Counted from the first letter of the stretch, positions 36,001-45,266 are shown. The stretch: DNA of 49,469 bases from Pelagibacteraceae bacterium AG-325-C10 (GCA_003282975.1 QBYD01000008.1:1-49469); one strand, 5' to 3'. Numbers and translations: made by a program. Notes: generated by a model from the letters alone, not told the origin.

Positions 36001-36024
36001 GAAAATAAGAGGTTAAATGCTTAA
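33019..36024 (+). CDS. soxA: sarcosine oxidase, alpha subunit
   Basis: Large subunit, 1001 residues. Residues about 10-100 form a ferredoxin-like domain (FKGDTLASALLAND, SFKYHRPRG), without iron-sulfur cysteines. Residues about 165-440 bind NAD (DVLVVGAGISGILAA starting near 172; ATGALERPLVF). The C-terminal half (about 610-1000) is aminomethyltransferase-like and binds tetrahydrofolate (DASTLGKIDIQGSDA, LMLNEDGMVYDDGV, GLMLNED region, SFTGEHSYEI), capturing the released methyl as methylene-THF. It therefore links betaine degradation with GlyA and C1 metabolism. The end overlaps soxG by 8 bases. Confidence 0.97.
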   Translation: MSANLRVKSSEYIDETHRVSFKFNGKTYYGFKGDTLASALLANDVHLVGRSFKYHRPRGIMTAGSEEPNAIVQVNDNTNRTEPNVRATEVEIYEGLEASSQNCWPNVNFDIGGINNLISPFLPAGFYYKTFMWPASFWEKYEFFIRHSAGLGKSPTEKDPDIYDHRNIHCDVLVVGAGISGILAAKNAAKNNFKTLLIDEKNELGGATIYQDKEFNKINNQGSSDWIKKEINELKNISNLEIKTRTSVAAYHGYNYLLARENLTDHLEKKNKNNKVRQRLLKIRAKKVILATGALERPLVFNNNDRPGIILSTAVKKYADYFGVKCGEKNVFFTNNDSAYESALCLHNKGIKVDAIVDIRDNSNSKIVKAVEQTGIKIYWSHTVVDTNGYRRLDNISIMRLSNDGMTVTGKRINISCDCLGVAGGWTPAVHLFTQSGGKLKFDEDNNVFLPNKYPSDQISVGSCNGNFNLKEIINELSIKLKEFLKIDQTDFDNIAIESEEETSKRNIWLLPSDKAIGKTKPFVDYQNDATAKDIKLALREGFRSIEHVKRYTTTGMGTDQGKLGNMHALGIISDTAGVKMGELGTTTFRPPYTPLTFGTIVGRSVGEFFDIFRRTAMNHWHIENKAEFENVGQWKRGWYYPINGETMHQAVQRESKAARESAGILDASTLGKIDIQGSDASEFLNRVYTNAWSKLAIGKCRYGLMLNEDGMVYDDGVTTRLGENHYLMTTTTGGAANVLGKLEDYLQTEWPELDVYLTSVTDHYATASVCGPNSKKILKKIIPDLDLSDENFPHMSFKEVKINNIKCRVMRISFTGEHSYEINIQASFGKALWEKCIEAGKEFNITPYGTETMHLLRAEKGFIIVGQDTDGTMTPIDLQMDWIVSKKKYDFIGKRSLYRSDTMREDRKQLVGLLTDDPNIILEEGAQIVSELKQNPIQMLGHVTSSYFSPNLNKSIALAVVRGGKDMMGKKLFIPMEDKTISVTVANPVFFDEENKRLNA

Positions 36025-36580
36025 TTATAATAGTATTTTAAAAGATGAAATAAACCATAATGGTTTATCAATTAAAGAAATTTCTCCAATAATGAAACTT
36101 AATTTAAGAGGAAAAAAAAGAGAATTTTTTACATCAGTTGGTAAAAACTTAAACATGATACTACCTACAGAAGCCAACACTTCATCTTCAAGCGATAAAC
36201 TTACCTCAATCTGGTTAAGTCCAGATGAATGGATGATCTTTTCAAATGAAGGAGTTCAAAAAGATAGTAATATATATGAATTAGAAGAGAAGCTATATAA
36301 TAGTATTTCTAAAACTAACTTAGGAGCAGTTACTGATGTAACTGATCAATTAGTATTGCTAGAATTAAAAGGAGAAAACATTTTTGAATTATTTGCCTCA
36401 GGTAGTCCTTTTAATTTTAACGAATTTAAAGATAAAAAAGGTTCTACAACACAAACATTACTAAATAACATTGATGTTATAATTCATCATAAAGATCAAA
36501 ACTTAGTTAATTTATTTGTTAGACGTTCATTTTCAGAGCATTTATGTTCATGGATAAATGATAGTGCGTCAAGGTTATAG
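36017..36580 (+). CDS. soxG: sarcosine oxidase, gamma subunit
   Basis: Fourth subunit of the heterotetramer, structurally related to the aminomethyltransferase fold. The 187 residues contain [25 protein letters not shown] (about 66-77), [14 protein letters not shown] and a final [15 protein letters not shown], matching SoxG. It overlaps soxA by 8 bases and is the last of soxBDAG. Sequence conservation of this subunit is lower than for the others, but the context makes the identity secure. Confidence 0.93.
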   Translation: MLNYNSILKDEINHNGLSIKEISPIMKLNLRGKKREFFTSVGKNLNMILPTEANTSSSSDKLTSIWLSPDEWMIFSNEGVQKDSNIYELEEKLYNSISKTNLGAVTDVTDQLVLLELKGENIFELFASGSPFNFNEFKDKKGSTTQTLLNNIDVIIHHKDQNLVNLFVRRSFSEHLCSWINDSASRL

Positions 36581-36614
36581 ATTTCTAATTCTTAATTTTA
36601 AGCTAGAAATACCC

Positions 36615-37382
36615 ATGAAAAAAATAATCTTACTTGCACTATTAGTGCTTTTACCCCTATCAGTTAACGCAGAAACAAAATTAGATCAAATATTGGCATC
36701 TGGTGAATTAAAAGTTGGAACTACAGGAGACTGGGATCCAATGACAATGAAAGATCCAGCTACAAATAAATATAAAGGTTTTGATATAGATGTAATGAAC
36801 GAATTAGCTAAAGATATGGGTGTTAAAGTAACTTTTGTACCAACTGAATGGAAAACAATAGTTTCTGGAATTACTTCAGGCAGGTATGACATTTCAACGA
36901 GTGTTACTAAGACTGCAAAAAGAGCAGAAGTAGCTGGTTTTACATCTACATACTATAAATATGGAACCGTTCCACTTGTTCTTAAAAAAAATCTAAACAA
37001 ATTTCCAACTTGGAACTCTTTAAATAAAAATGGTGTTAAAATAGCTACTACTTTAGGAACCTCTCAAGAGCAAAAAGCTAAGGAATTTTTTCCAAATTCA
37101 ACATTAAAATCTGTTGAAGCTCCAGCTAGAGATTTTCAAGAAGTTTTAGCAGGCAGAGCTGATGGAAATATTACGAGTTCGACTGAAGCAAATAAATTAG
37201 TTATCAAATATCCTCAACTAGCAATAGTACAGGATGGTGAAAAAAATCCAGCCTTTTTAGCAATGATGGTGCCAAAAAGTGATACTGTTTGGAATGATTA
37301 TGTGAGTAAATGGATTGAAAAGAAAAAAAATTCTGGTTTTTTTGAAAAATTATTATCTAAGTATAATCTTAAAAGTTTATAA
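36615..37382 (+). CDS. periplasmic amino-acid-type solute-binding protein (cyclohexadienyl dehydratase-like)
   Basis: Bacterial family 3 solute-binding fold with a signal peptide [19 protein letters not shown] and cleavage before ETKLDQ. I chose ATG 36615 (256 residues) because the in-frame ATG at 36558 adds 19 residues before an obvious signal. Motifs: [40 protein letters not shown] and [11 protein letters not shown] with the ligand-carboxylate arginine. The first half resembles PheC, the periplasmic cyclohexadienyl dehydratase that evolved from such binding proteins. The following permease favours transport. It lies 34 bases after soxG, so the ligand may be related to betaine/sarcosine/amino-acid metabolism (inference). 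Confidence 0.85.
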   Translation: MKKIILLALLVLLPLSVNAETKLDQILASGELKVGTTGDWDPMTMKDPATNKYKGFDIDVMNELAKDMGVKVTFVPTEWKTIVSGITSGRYDISTSVTKTAKRAEVAGFTSTYYKYGTVPLVLKKNLNKFPTWNSLNKNGVKIATTLGTSQEQKAKEFFPNSTLKSVEAPARDFQEVLAGRADGNITSSTEANKLVIKYPQLAIVQDGEKNPAFLAMMVPKSDTVWNDYVSKWIEKKKNSGFFEKLLSKYNLKSL

Positions 37383-37422
37383 TCAGTTAGATATTAATAT
37401 TTAATTCTCTATAACTTTAAGA

Positions 37423-38154
37423 GTGAAAAATATATTTTTTTTACTTTTAATTATTCCGCTCTCTTCTTGTACGGATCAAGAATTGGGATGGTTTATAATT
37501 TCCCCAAACAACATTGAAGGATTAACAAATTTAAAATTTTTGTTAAGTGGTTTAACAACCACTATTTATATCTCGGTAGTATCAATTATTATATCTATGA
37601 TTCTTGGTCTAATAGTTGCTATTCCATCTTTAGCTAAAAATAAATTTTTAACTTATATTAATATTGGTTATGTTGAGATTGTAAGAGCTGTTCCGCTATT
37701 AGTTTTAATTTTGTGGATTTATTACGGATTACCAATAATGACGGGGATTAGCTTTAGTCCATTTGTATCTGGGATAATTGCTCTTGCAATAAGCGAAAGT
37801 GCATTTCAGGCTGAAATCTTTAGAGCAGGTATAAATTCAATAAAAAAAGCTCAATGGGAAGCTGGAAGCTCACTAGGTTTAAATTTTTTTAAAAGGTTAA
37901 GATTGGTAATTTTACCTCAAGCAATAAAAAATATTTTGCCAGCAATAGGAAATCAGTTTGTATATGTATTAAAAATGTCTTCATTAGTATCAATAATTGG
38001 TATTGGAGATTTAACTAGAAAAGCAAACGAATTAGTTGTCACAACTTATCGCCCTTTAGAAATTTACACTTTTTTGATACTGGAATATTTGGTTTTAATC
38101 TTAATTGTTTCTTTCTTTGTTAGAAAATTAGAAAAAAATTTAAAAAAAGATTAG
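37423..38154 (+). CDS. amino acid ABC transporter permease (HisM/GlnP type)
   Basis: Inner-membrane permease of 243 residues starting at GTG 37423. The type-1 ABC permease core has FLLSGLTTTIYISVVS, EIVRAVPLLVLILWIYYGLP (outline), the coupling loop EAGSSLGLNFFKRLRLVILPQA (about 146-167, outline) and five or so helices. Unusually the first 16 residues look like a lipoprotein signal ending in LSSC. A TTG at 37483 is an alternative start that would remove it. It follows the binding protein by 40 bases. No ATP-binding subunit is next to it: the next gene is on the opposite strand. Confidence 0.9.
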   Translation: MKNIFFLLLIIPLSSCTDQELGWFIISPNNIEGLTNLKFLLSGLTTTIYISVVSIIISMILGLIVAIPSLAKNKFLTYINIGYVEIVRAVPLLVLILWIYYGLPIMTGISFSPFVSGIIALAISESAFQAEIFRAGINSIKKAQWEAGSSLGLNFFKRLRLVILPQAIKNILPAIGNQFVYVLKMSSLVSIIGIGDLTRKANELVVTTYRPLEIYTFLILEYLVLILIVSFFVRKLEKNLKKD

Positions 38155-38157
38155 GTA

Positions 38158-38637
38158 TTAATTTTTTTTTCTCCAATCCCATGGATAGTCAAATTTCATT
38201 GACCACATCCCGAGTTTATTAGATTTAGCAAATTCTTCATCGGATATAAATTTTTTAGAATATTTTCTATAAGCAAATGCATAACCACTTCTAACTAAAT
38301 AACTAGATAAACTATCATTATTAACAAAACATTCTGCCAGGATTCTTTTATATCGATCTTTACCCTCTTTTACACAAGTCACTTTGTTATTTCCAATTTT
38401 ATCAACAAGGATTTTTTTAGCATTTAATCCACAAAATATCTTTTCGCCATCTTTAGTACATGTTTGTTTTAATTCAGGAGTATCGATACCGCTAAATCTA
38501 ATCTTATCTCCATTAATTCTAATTGTGTCGCCATCTGTTATTTTAATATCTTGTGATTTGATGTCAGTGTAAGTAAAAAAAAATACTAATGCTGAAATAC
38601 TAGTAACTAAAATGACTTTTCTTTTGCTTAAATACAT
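38158..38637 (-). CDS. secreted thermonuclease-like (SNase family) nuclease
   Basis: A 159-residue protein with an N-terminal hydrophobic export/anchor segment (about 8-22) and a staphylococcal-nuclease OB fold. Catalytic residues are visible: D35 and D37 in KITDGDTIRI, R47, D52 and E55 in IRFSGIDTPE, and R98 in DRYKRIL. The end FDYPWDWRKKN is typical of the family. Extracytoplasmic degradation of DNA or RNA, perhaps for phosphate or nucleoside salvage, is inferred. Its start lies 38 bases inside the end of the MATE gene. It is convergent with the permease, 3 bases apart. Confidence 0.88.
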   Translation of the reverse strand: MYLSKRKVILVTSISALVFFFTYTDIKSQDIKITDGDTIRINGDKIRFSGIDTPELKQTCTKDGEKIFCGLNAKKILVDKIGNNKVTCVKEGKDRYKRILAECFVNNDSLSSYLVRSGYAFAYRKYSKKFISDEEFAKSNKLGMWSMKFDYPWDWRKKN

Positions 38638-40027
38638 TATTTAAGAAATATCCAATGAATATGATTAGAGCAATACCCATTACCCAATTAGTAGCCATTA
38701 TTGTATAAAATATATCAGTATAATCACCACCTCTTATGTTAATAACATACCACAAAGAAAGAAATGGAAATGCGGTTAATCGTAAAATACTCAAATACAA
38801 ACTGTATATAGGTTTTTTTAATGCCTGAAATACAGCCGTAGTAATAAAAAATACTGGATAAATTGGACCAATTAAAGCTGCAACCTTAAGATATATCGCT
38901 CCGTGGATAATAGCTTCTGGATTATCTGTAAATTGTGAGACAAAAAAATCTGCACCAAAAAATAATATTATACCTGCTGCAACCATAAATGAAGATCCAA
39001 ATAAAAGAGCCTTTGAATAAAGCTCTCTAATTCTATTATATTCTTTTGCGCCAAAATTTTGTCCGCCAATAGATAGTACCGCTGTATTTAAGCCAATTAC
39101 TGGTAATAAAAAAACTTGCTCAACTCTTAAAGCTGCACCATATCCTGCTGTAGCTAAGTCTCCAAATTTACCGATAAAATATAAAATATTAAAAATTCCA
39201 ACACCAATAAACAACATGCTAAACATTACTGGGATAGATTGTTTTGTTAATGCATTTAAATAATCAAATTTAGGAATAAAGCATACTAGTTTTAAATATT
39301 TTCTTATTTTACATTGATTAACTTTGTAGGCTAAATATATTGTACCTAATAACTGAGATATAACAGTGGCAATCGCAAGACCTGCAATTCCAAATCCTGG
39401 AATAAAGCCATAGCCCCATATAAATAAGGGATTTAAAAAAATATTTAAAAAGAAACTGAAAATTAATACATTTCTATAACTCCTAGTATCCCCTTGAGCA
39501 TTGAGAGTGCCATTTAAAGATATTTGCAAAAGTACAATAAATGTTCCATAAAAAATAATATCTAGATATTCACGAGTAAGCGCTATCCCTAAAACATCAG
39601 AACCCATGATACCTAGTAAAAAGTTTGAAGCATTCAGTCCAAAAAGAGTTACCAATATAGAAATGAATAAAGCAAAAACTAATGATTGAGCAATATACAT
39701 TGAAGCTACACGTTCTTTTTTTTCACCTATAGAATTTCCAATTATTGCATTTGTTGCAGCCCCTATACCAACACCAACAGCAATAATTGTAAAATATATT
39801 GGAAATGACTTAGCGATTGCTCCTATAGCTTCAGCAGATATTTTACCTGCAAACCAAGTGTCAACTAAATTATAAAACGTTTGGAATAACGAACCTACAC
39901 TTGCAGGTATTGTTACTTTTCTTAAGAGATCCCAGATAGGATCTTTTGTTAAATTTATTTTTTTTGGCAATTTATTTCTATTTAAATTCTTTTTGGAATA
40001 TATGCTTTGATCCAGTCTTTTTAGCAA
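38600..40027 (-). CDS. MATE-family efflux transporter
   Basis: Cation-coupled multidrug/toxin exporter of 475 residues with about 12 helices in two similar halves. MATE features are visible: TIPASVGSLFQTFYNLVDTWF (about 41-61, outline), AIGAIAKSFPIYF, and GYGAALRVEQVFLLPVIGLN (outline) in the second half. The ATG at 40027 overlaps trhO by 50 bases; a TTG at 39970 would start just after the trhO stop, giving 456 residues beginning close to the usual MATE N-terminus. Both remain possible. Substrate unknown. Confidence 0.9.
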   Translation of the reverse strand: MLKRLDQSIYSKKNLNRNKLPKKINLTKDPIWDLLRKVTIPASVGSLFQTFYNLVDTWFAGKISAEAIGAIAKSFPIYFTIIAVGVGIGAATNAIIGNSIGEKKERVASMYIAQSLVFALFISILVTLFGLNASNFLLGIMGSDVLGIALTREYLDIIFYGTFIVLLQISLNGTLNAQGDTRSYRNVLIFSFFLNIFLNPLFIWGYGFIPGFGIAGLAIATVISQLLGTIYLAYKVNQCKIRKYLKLVCFIPKFDYLNALTKQSIPVMFSMLFIGVGIFNILYFIGKFGDLATAGYGAALRVEQVFLLPVIGLNTAVLSIGGQNFGAKEYNRIRELYSKALLFGSSFMVAAGIILFFGADFFVSQFTDNPEAIIHGAIYLKVAALIGPIYPVFFITTAVFQALKKPIYSLYLSILRLTAFPFLSLWYVINIRGGDYTDIFYTIMATNWVMGIALIIFIGYFLNNVFKQKKSHFSY

Positions 40028-40886
40028 GATTTATTTGTTTTTGTCTCATTCTAAATCGTTCTTTTTGAATTTCTGTTAAATTATCGTGACAATTTGGACA
40101 TGAAACACCTTCCTCATATTTTTTCGATTTTTTGTCTTTAAAGTTAATTGGTTTTCTGCATCCACTGCAAATATAATAACTGCCGGCTTTGAGTCCATGT
40201 TTAAGACTAATTCTGTTATCAAAAACAAAACACTCACCTGTCCACATGCTATCTTTTTTCTTAATCTTTTTAAGATAATTTAAAATACCACCATTCAATT
40301 GATAGATATTTTTAAAACCTTTTTTCTTCAAATATACTGATGTTTTTTCACATCGTATACCACCAGTACAAAACATAGCTACAGGTTTATCTTTTTCTAA
40401 TTTATTTAAATATTTTGGAAAATCTCTAAAGTTTTTAACATTTGGATTTACTGATCTTTTAAATGTTCCTACTTTATATTCGAAAGGTTTTCTTGTATCT
40501 AATATATGAGTATATTTTTTCTTGATTAATTTATTCCATTCATTTGGATTTAGATGTGTTTCTAAATTTCTTTCTTTAGATTTTATCGTTAAATTCATAG
40601 GGACAATTTCTTTTTTGATTTTAACTTTCGGTTTGTGAAAAGGTTGAAATTTAGATTTTGAATTATTACTATTATCAAAATTTTTAAATGAAAAAATTGA
40701 TTTAATCTTTTTAGTGGTTTTTTCTATATCTTTATTTTTACCTGATATTGTTCCGTTCAATCCTTCTTTAGCAATAATAATAGTTCCTCTTATTTTATTT
40801 TTAGTAAGAAATTTTTGAATAAAATCTTTATTTTTCTTTAAAGATGTAATTTTAAAAAATTTATAAAAACTAAGAACTTCAAACAT
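39978..40886 (-). CDS. trhO: oxygen-dependent tRNA uridine(34) hydroxylase TrhO (rhodanese-related)
   Basis: Makes 5-hydroxyuridine at tRNA wobble position 34. The 302 residues have an N-terminal acylphosphatase-like domain (KEGLNGTISG, about 40-49), then a rhodanese domain with ILDTRKPFEYKVGTF and MFCTGGIRCEKTS, where C173 is the active-site cysteine and C179 is conserved. The C-terminal tail has a Cys-rich metal-like region (CSGCRKPINF, CPNCHDNL). Previously annotated YceA. Its ATG shares a base with the methyltransferase stop. It overlaps the MATE gene. Confidence 0.93.
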   Translation of the reverse strand: MFEVLSFYKFFKITSLKKNKDFIQKFLTKNKIRGTIIIAKEGLNGTISGKNKDIEKTTKKIKSIFSFKNFDNSNNSKSKFQPFHKPKVKIKKEIVPMNLTIKSKERNLETHLNPNEWNKLIKKKYTHILDTRKPFEYKVGTFKRSVNPNVKNFRDFPKYLNKLEKDKPVAMFCTGGIRCEKTSVYLKKKGFKNIYQLNGGILNYLKKIKKKDSMWTGECFVFDNRISLKHGLKAGSYYICSGCRKPINFKDKKSKKYEEGVSCPNCHDNLTEIQKERFRMRQKQINLAKKTGSKHIFQKEFK

Positions 40887-41536
40887 TACAAAACTCTACA
40901 AACAGTCATTCCATCACCTAAGGGAATAATAATTTGTTCTACTCTTTTATCATTAGATACATGCTCATTAAATTCTCTAATATTAATTGTATATTTATCT
41001 AAATTTTCTTCATCTGCTACTTCACCATGCCATAAGACATTATCAATAATTATTAATCCATTCTTATTAATTAACTTTAATGATCTTTCATAATATTCTT
41101 TATAATTCATTTTATCTGCATCAATAAAAACCATATCAAATTTGGTATTTTTTAATTCATTTAAACTTTCAAGTGCTGGCTTTATTATTGTTTTAATTTT
41201 ATGATCTTGTTTGGCTTTTTTAAAAAAATTTAAAGCAACCTTATTAGTTTCTTCATTTTTATCGAGTGCCATAAGTTTTCCATTATCAGGTAGAGCAAGT
41301 AAAATTGAAAGTGCACTAAGTCCTGTAAAAGTTCCAATTTCTAGTACATTTTTAATATTTGAGATTTTTATAATTAAATAAAGAAAATGACATTGAGAAG
41401 GATCAACTTGCATCCTCTTGATATCACCTAGTGTATTATTATAATTAATTATTTCCTGTTGAACCGGATGTAATTTTAAACCAAAATCATTAATATAATC
41501 TTGTAATTTTTTTGTTATTTCTAGGTTTGCACCCAT
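40886..41536 (-). CDS. class I SAM-dependent O-methyltransferase (caffeoyl-CoA type)
   Basis: A 216-residue cytoplasmic methyltransferase. SAM motif I is VLEIGTFTGLSALSI (about 60-74), with LMALDKNEE next. The divalent metal site appears in MVFIDADKMNYKEYYE and LIIIDNVLWHGEVAD. The fold and length match bacterial O-methyltransferases of the catechol/caffeoyl-CoA group. The substrate is unknown. It lies 4 bases after gatB and before trhO; some relatives act in tRNA wobble uridine methoxylation (TrmR-type), which the neighbour TrhO would make attractive (inference). Confidence 0.88.
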   Translation of the reverse strand: MGANLEITKKLQDYINDFGLKLHPVQQEIINYNNTLGDIKRMQVDPSQCHFLYLIIKISNIKNVLEIGTFTGLSALSILLALPDNGKLMALDKNEETNKVALNFFKKAKQDHKIKTIIKPALESLNELKNTKFDMVFIDADKMNYKEYYERSLKLINKNGLIIIDNVLWHGEVADEENLDKYTINIREFNEHVSNDKRVEQIIIPLGDGMTVCRVL

Positions 41537-41540
41537 CTTA

Positions 41541-43016
41541 TTAAAGCTTTTTCTTTAATATCTCGTTTATCAATTGAGGGTTTGCTTTTCCGCCTGAAAC
41601 TTTCATTGCTTGACCTACAAAGAAACCAAACAGTTTTTCTTTTCCATTTTTATATTCAATGGCTTTCTCTCTATTATCGTCGATAATTTTATCTATTAAA
41701 GCTTCCAGGGCTTTAGGGTCACTTTCTTGTTTTAATCCTTTTTCTTCAACAATTATTTGTGGATCTTTATCTCCATCCATCATCAACTCAAATATTGTCT
41801 TAGCAATTTTTCCTGAAATCGTTCCGTTTTTAATTAAATTAACTAGCTTTGCTAAATTTTTGGCGCTTATAGGACTTTGAGATATCTCAAGATTTTTATT
41901 GTTTAAAACTGCGAATAGCTCCCCTGTTATCCAGTTAACAGCTAATTTAATATCTTTGTTTTTACCCATCTTAGCTACGACTTCTTCAAAATATTTAGCA
42001 GTATCAATATCAGAAACTAATATTGTTGCCTCATAAGGAGAAACTTTAAACTCATCAATAAATCTTTTCTTTTTATCATCTGGTAGCTCCGGTATATCTT
42101 TTTTAAGATTATCAATGAATTCATCATTAACTTCCAATGGTAATAAATCTGGGTCAGGAAAATATCTATAGTCATGAGCATCTTCTTTTGATCTCATTGA
42201 TCTTGTTTCATTTTTTTTAGTATCAAATAATCTAGTTTCTTGATCAATTGATTTACCCTCCTCAATTAAATCAACTTGTCTATTAGCTTCATAATCAATT
42301 GCCATTTGCATAAATTTAATAGAATTAACATTCTTAATCTCACAACGTGTTCCAAGTTCCGTTGAATCTTTTAATCTTACAGATACGTTAACATCAGCTC
42401 TTAAAGAGCCTTCTTGCATGTTACCATCGCATGTACCTAAATATCTCATTATAGACCTAAGTTTTTTGATATATGCACTAACTTCATCAGGTGATCTTAA
42501 ATCAGGTTTAGAGACAATCTCCATTAAAGCGACACCTGATCTATTTAAATCAACTAATGTATTTTGAGGATCAATATCATGAATACTTTTTCCAGCATCT
42601 TGCTCTAAATGAAGTCTTTCTATACCAACTTCTTTTTGTCCATTAGGCATATCTAGTACAACTTTACCCTCACCTACGATTGGATACTTAAATTGGGATA
42701 TTTGATAACCTTGAGGTAAATCTGCATAAAAATAGTTTTTTCTATCAAATACTGATCTTTTATTAATTTGTGCTTTTAGACCTATTCCAGTTTTAATTGC
42801 TTGTTTTACACAAAATTCATTAATCACAGGTAGCATGCCAGGAAAAGCAGCATCAACTAAACTAACTTGTGTATTAGGCTCTGCGCCAAATTTTGTTGAA
42901 GATGATGAAAATAACTTTGAATTAGAAGTTACTTGTGCGTGAACTTCTAAACCAATAACTACCTCATAAACATTGTTATATCTTTCAATCAAATATTCGG
43001 ATTTATCTTTAGTCAT
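41541..43016 (-). CDS. gatB: Asp-tRNA(Asn)/Glu-tRNA(Gln) amidotransferase subunit B
   Basis: tRNA-recognising subunit of the GatCAB amidotransferase that corrects Glu-tRNA(Gln) and Asp-tRNA(Asn). The 491 residues include [13 protein letters not shown]-like [40 protein letters not shown] (about 277-288) and a YqeY-like helical tail (about 370-491) ending [16 protein letters not shown]. The ATG shares a base with the gatA stop. Indicates indirect glutaminylation or asparaginylation, standard in alphaproteobacteria. Confidence 0.98.
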   Translation of the reverse strand: MTKDKSEYLIERYNNVYEVVIGLEVHAQVTSNSKLFSSSSTKFGAEPNTQVSLVDAAFPGMLPVINEFCVKQAIKTGIGLKAQINKRSVFDRKNYFYADLPQGYQISQFKYPIVGEGKVVLDMPNGQKEVGIERLHLEQDAGKSIHDIDPQNTLVDLNRSGVALMEIVSKPDLRSPDEVSAYIKKLRSIMRYLGTCDGNMQEGSLRADVNVSVRLKDSTELGTRCEIKNVNSIKFMQMAIDYEANRQVDLIEEGKSIDQETRLFDTKKNETRSMRSKEDAHDYRYFPDPDLLPLEVNDEFIDNLKKDIPELPDDKKKRFIDEFKVSPYEATILVSDIDTAKYFEEVVAKMGKNKDIKLAVNWITGELFAVLNNKNLEISQSPISAKNLAKLVNLIKNGTISGKIAKTIFELMMDGDKDPQIIVEEKGLKQESDPKALEALIDKIIDDNREKAIEYKNGKEKLFGFFVGQAMKVSGGKANPQLINEILKKKL

Positions 43017-44473
43017 TATTTAATCCACCAATCTGTAATCTTATTTTTAAAATCAATTTTTTCTTCCATTGCATAAGCTACATCTAATATTTCTTGTTCT
43101 TTAAAAGCTTTTCCAATAATTTGTAATCCAAGTGGATAGCCTGCTGCGTCATGACCTGCAGGAATAGATATTCCTGGTAATCCTGCTAGATTTACTGGAA
43201 CTGTAAATATATCATTTAAATACATTGAAACTGGATCATCTTTTTTTTCGCCTATTTTAAAAGCTGAGCTAGGTGTTGATGGAGTTAAGATTGCATCTAC
43301 TTGTTTATACGCTTCATCAAAATCATTTTTAATTAGTTTTCTAACTTTTTGAGCTTTTAAATAATAAGCATCATAATATCCTGATGATAAAACATAAGTT
43401 CCAATCATTATTCTTCGTTGTACTTCTGCCCCAAAACCTTCCGATCTTGTTTTTTCATACATATCAATTAAATTTTCACCCTTAGCTCTAAAACCATATT
43501 TTACACCATCATATCTTGCTAAATTTGATGAAGCTTCAGCAGGAGCAACTATATAATATGTAGGCAAAGCGTAACTAGTATTAGGTAGAGAAATATCTAT
43601 TATTTCAGCACCACAATCTTTTGCATATTGAATTCCCTTTTGCCATAAATCTTCTATTTCTTTTGGCATACCATCTACTCTGTATTCTTTAGGAATACCT
43701 ATTTTTTTTCCTCTAATATCTTTGTTTAATTCCTTGCTATATTCATTTCTTTTGAAATCTATTGATGTAGAATCTTTTTTATCATAAGTGCTAATAACTT
43801 CTTGTAACAAAGCACAATCTTTAACATTTTGAGCCATAGGTCCTGCTTGATCTAAAGACGAGGCAAAAGCAACAATTCCGTATCTGGAGCAACTTCCATA
43901 GGTTGGTTTTAAACCTACAGTTCCAGTAAATGACGCTGGTTGTCTAATAGATCCACCTGTATCAGTTCCAATTGTAATAGGCGTAAGTTGGCCTGATACA
44001 GCTGCTGCTGAGCCGCCAGATGAACCACCTGGTACCAATCCTTTATCTATTGGATTTTGAACATTTCCATAATAACTTGTTTCATTTGATGATCCCATCG
44101 CAAATTCATCACAATTTAATTTTCCAAGTAAAATTGCACCTTCATTCCATATATTTTGTGTAACAGTTGACTCATAAGTTGGAACAAAATTTTCTAAAAT
44201 TTTACTACCGGCGGTAGTTCTAACATTTTCAGTGCAAAATAGATCTTTAACAGCCATAGGTATTCCTGGTAGTTTTAAATCAAAATTAGGGTTTTGATCA
44301 AATCTTCTAGCTTTATCAATTGCATTAGAAAAATCCTCGGAAATATAAGAATTTAATTCTTTTGATTTTTCTGAACGGTCTATAAATGCTTTGGTAACCT
44401 CCTCTGAAGATAATTCTTTATTTTTAATATTATCTACTAAAGATGTTAATGATTGGGTGGTTATGTTGGACAT
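43016..44473 (-). CDS. gatA: Asp-tRNA(Asn)/Glu-tRNA(Gln) amidotransferase subunit A
   Basis: Glutaminase subunit of GatCAB, an amidase-signature enzyme. The 485 residues hold the catalytic Ser-cisSer-Lys elements: IPMAVKDLF (about 71-79, Lys), the glycine/serine-rich [15 protein letters not shown] and [12 protein letters not shown] containing the nucleophile. [11 protein letters not shown] and [17 protein letters not shown] are also typical. Translationally coupled to gatC and gatB by one-base overlaps. Confidence 0.98.
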   Translation of the reverse strand: MSNITTQSLTSLVDNIKNKELSSEEVTKAFIDRSEKSKELNSYISEDFSNAIDKARRFDQNPNFDLKLPGIPMAVKDLFCTENVRTTAGSKILENFVPTYESTVTQNIWNEGAILLGKLNCDEFAMGSSNETSYYGNVQNPIDKGLVPGGSSGGSAAAVSGQLTPITIGTDTGGSIRQPASFTGTVGLKPTYGSCSRYGIVAFASSLDQAGPMAQNVKDCALLQEVISTYDKKDSTSIDFKRNEYSKELNKDIRGKKIGIPKEYRVDGMPKEIEDLWQKGIQYAKDCGAEIIDISLPNTSYALPTYYIVAPAEASSNLARYDGVKYGFRAKGENLIDMYEKTRSEGFGAEVQRRIMIGTYVLSSGYYDAYYLKAQKVRKLIKNDFDEAYKQVDAILTPSTPSSAFKIGEKKDDPVSMYLNDIFTVPVNLAGLPGISIPAGHDAAGYPLGLQIIGKAFKEQEILDVAYAMEEKIDFKNKITDWWIK

Positions 44474-44760
44474 TATTCAACTACCTTTGGAACTACAAAG
44501 AAATCTTCATTATCTTCAGGTGAATTTTTTATAATTTGTTGTCTAATATTTTCACTTTTAATATCATCAGATCTAAATTTTAATGTTGTTTCGGCAACTG
44601 ATGTTAGTGGTTCAACATTATCTGTTTTTAATTCATTTAATTTTTCAATAAATTCAAATATTGAGTTTAAATCACCAGCTAGTTTTTCTGCTTTTTGTTC
44701 ATCAACAGAAATTCTTGATAATTTTGAGATATGTTTTATGGTTTTAAGATCAATAGTCAT
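44473..44760 (-). CDS. gatC: Asp-tRNA(Asn)/Glu-tRNA(Gln) amidotransferase subunit C
   Basis: Small belt-like subunit linking GatA and GatB. With ATG 44760 the protein has 95 residues starting [17 protein letters not shown], which matches the family; an ATG 30 bases upstream would prepend ten hydrophobic residues not found in GatC. The segment [11 protein letters not shown] and the C-terminus FFVVPKVVE are diagnostic. First gene of gatCAB, with OMT, trhO, MATE and nuclease downstream. It is divergent from ruvX across 50 bases. Confidence 0.94.
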   Translation of the reverse strand: MTIDLKTIKHISKLSRISVDEQKAEKLAGDLNSIFEFIEKLNELKTDNVEPLTSVAETTLKFRSDDIKSENIRQQIIKNSPEDNEDFFVVPKVVE

Positions 44761-44810
44761 ATGGTATTTAAATATGACGCAAACTATCACTTAAGTTAAA
44801 AATATACAAT

Positions 44811-45266
44811 ATGATCACCATCGAAGATTTAAAAAAAAAACAGTCTGAAACCTCTAGATTAATTGGATTAGACCTTGGCTCAAAAAGAATTGGCGTATCA
44901 ATTTGTGATGAAAATCAATCTATAGCCACACCTTTTAAAACTATAATTAAGACTAATACTAATGAATTAATTGATGAACTTAAAAAACTTATTGAAGAAT
45001 ACAATATTAAAGGAATTGTCATAGGTCATCCTATCAATATGGATGGAACATTAGGCAGATCTTCTCAATCAGTAAATGATGTTTCTAACAACATAGATAA
45101 AGCAATCGATATTGATGTTTGTCTTTGGGACGAAAGACTTTCTACAGTTGGAGCATTTAATTTGTCTAATCAACTAGATGTAAATGTAAGTAAAAGGGAA
45201 AAAAATATTGATCAAAACGCTGCTGCTTTCATACTTCAAGGAGCAATAGATTTTTTAAAAAATTAA
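44811..45266 (+). CDS. ruvX: Holliday junction resolvase-like protein RuvX (YqgF family)
   Basis: RNase H-fold nuclease family implicated in pre-16S rRNA 5' processing. The 151 residues have GLDLGSKRIGVSICDE (about 19-34), GIVIGHPINMDGTLG and the late DERLSTVGAFN and DQNAAAFILQGAIDFL. The acidic D21 and D-E-R motif are present. The start region contains an unbroken run of ten A (44831-44840, codons 7-10). First gene of the run ruvX-pyrB-pyrC'-plsY-topA. Confidence 0.93.
   Translation: MITIEDLKKKQSETSRLIGLDLGSKRIGVSICDENQSIATPFKTIIKTNTNELIDELKKLIEEYNIKGIVIGHPINMDGTLGRSSQSVNDVSNNIDKAIDIDVCLWDERLSTVGAFNLSNQLDVNVSKREKNIDQNAAAFILQGAIDFLKN

Noticed and set aside
36558-36614. Solute-binding protein starting at 36558 inside soxG
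   Set aside because: The 19 extra residues precede a complete signal peptide starting at ATG 36615.
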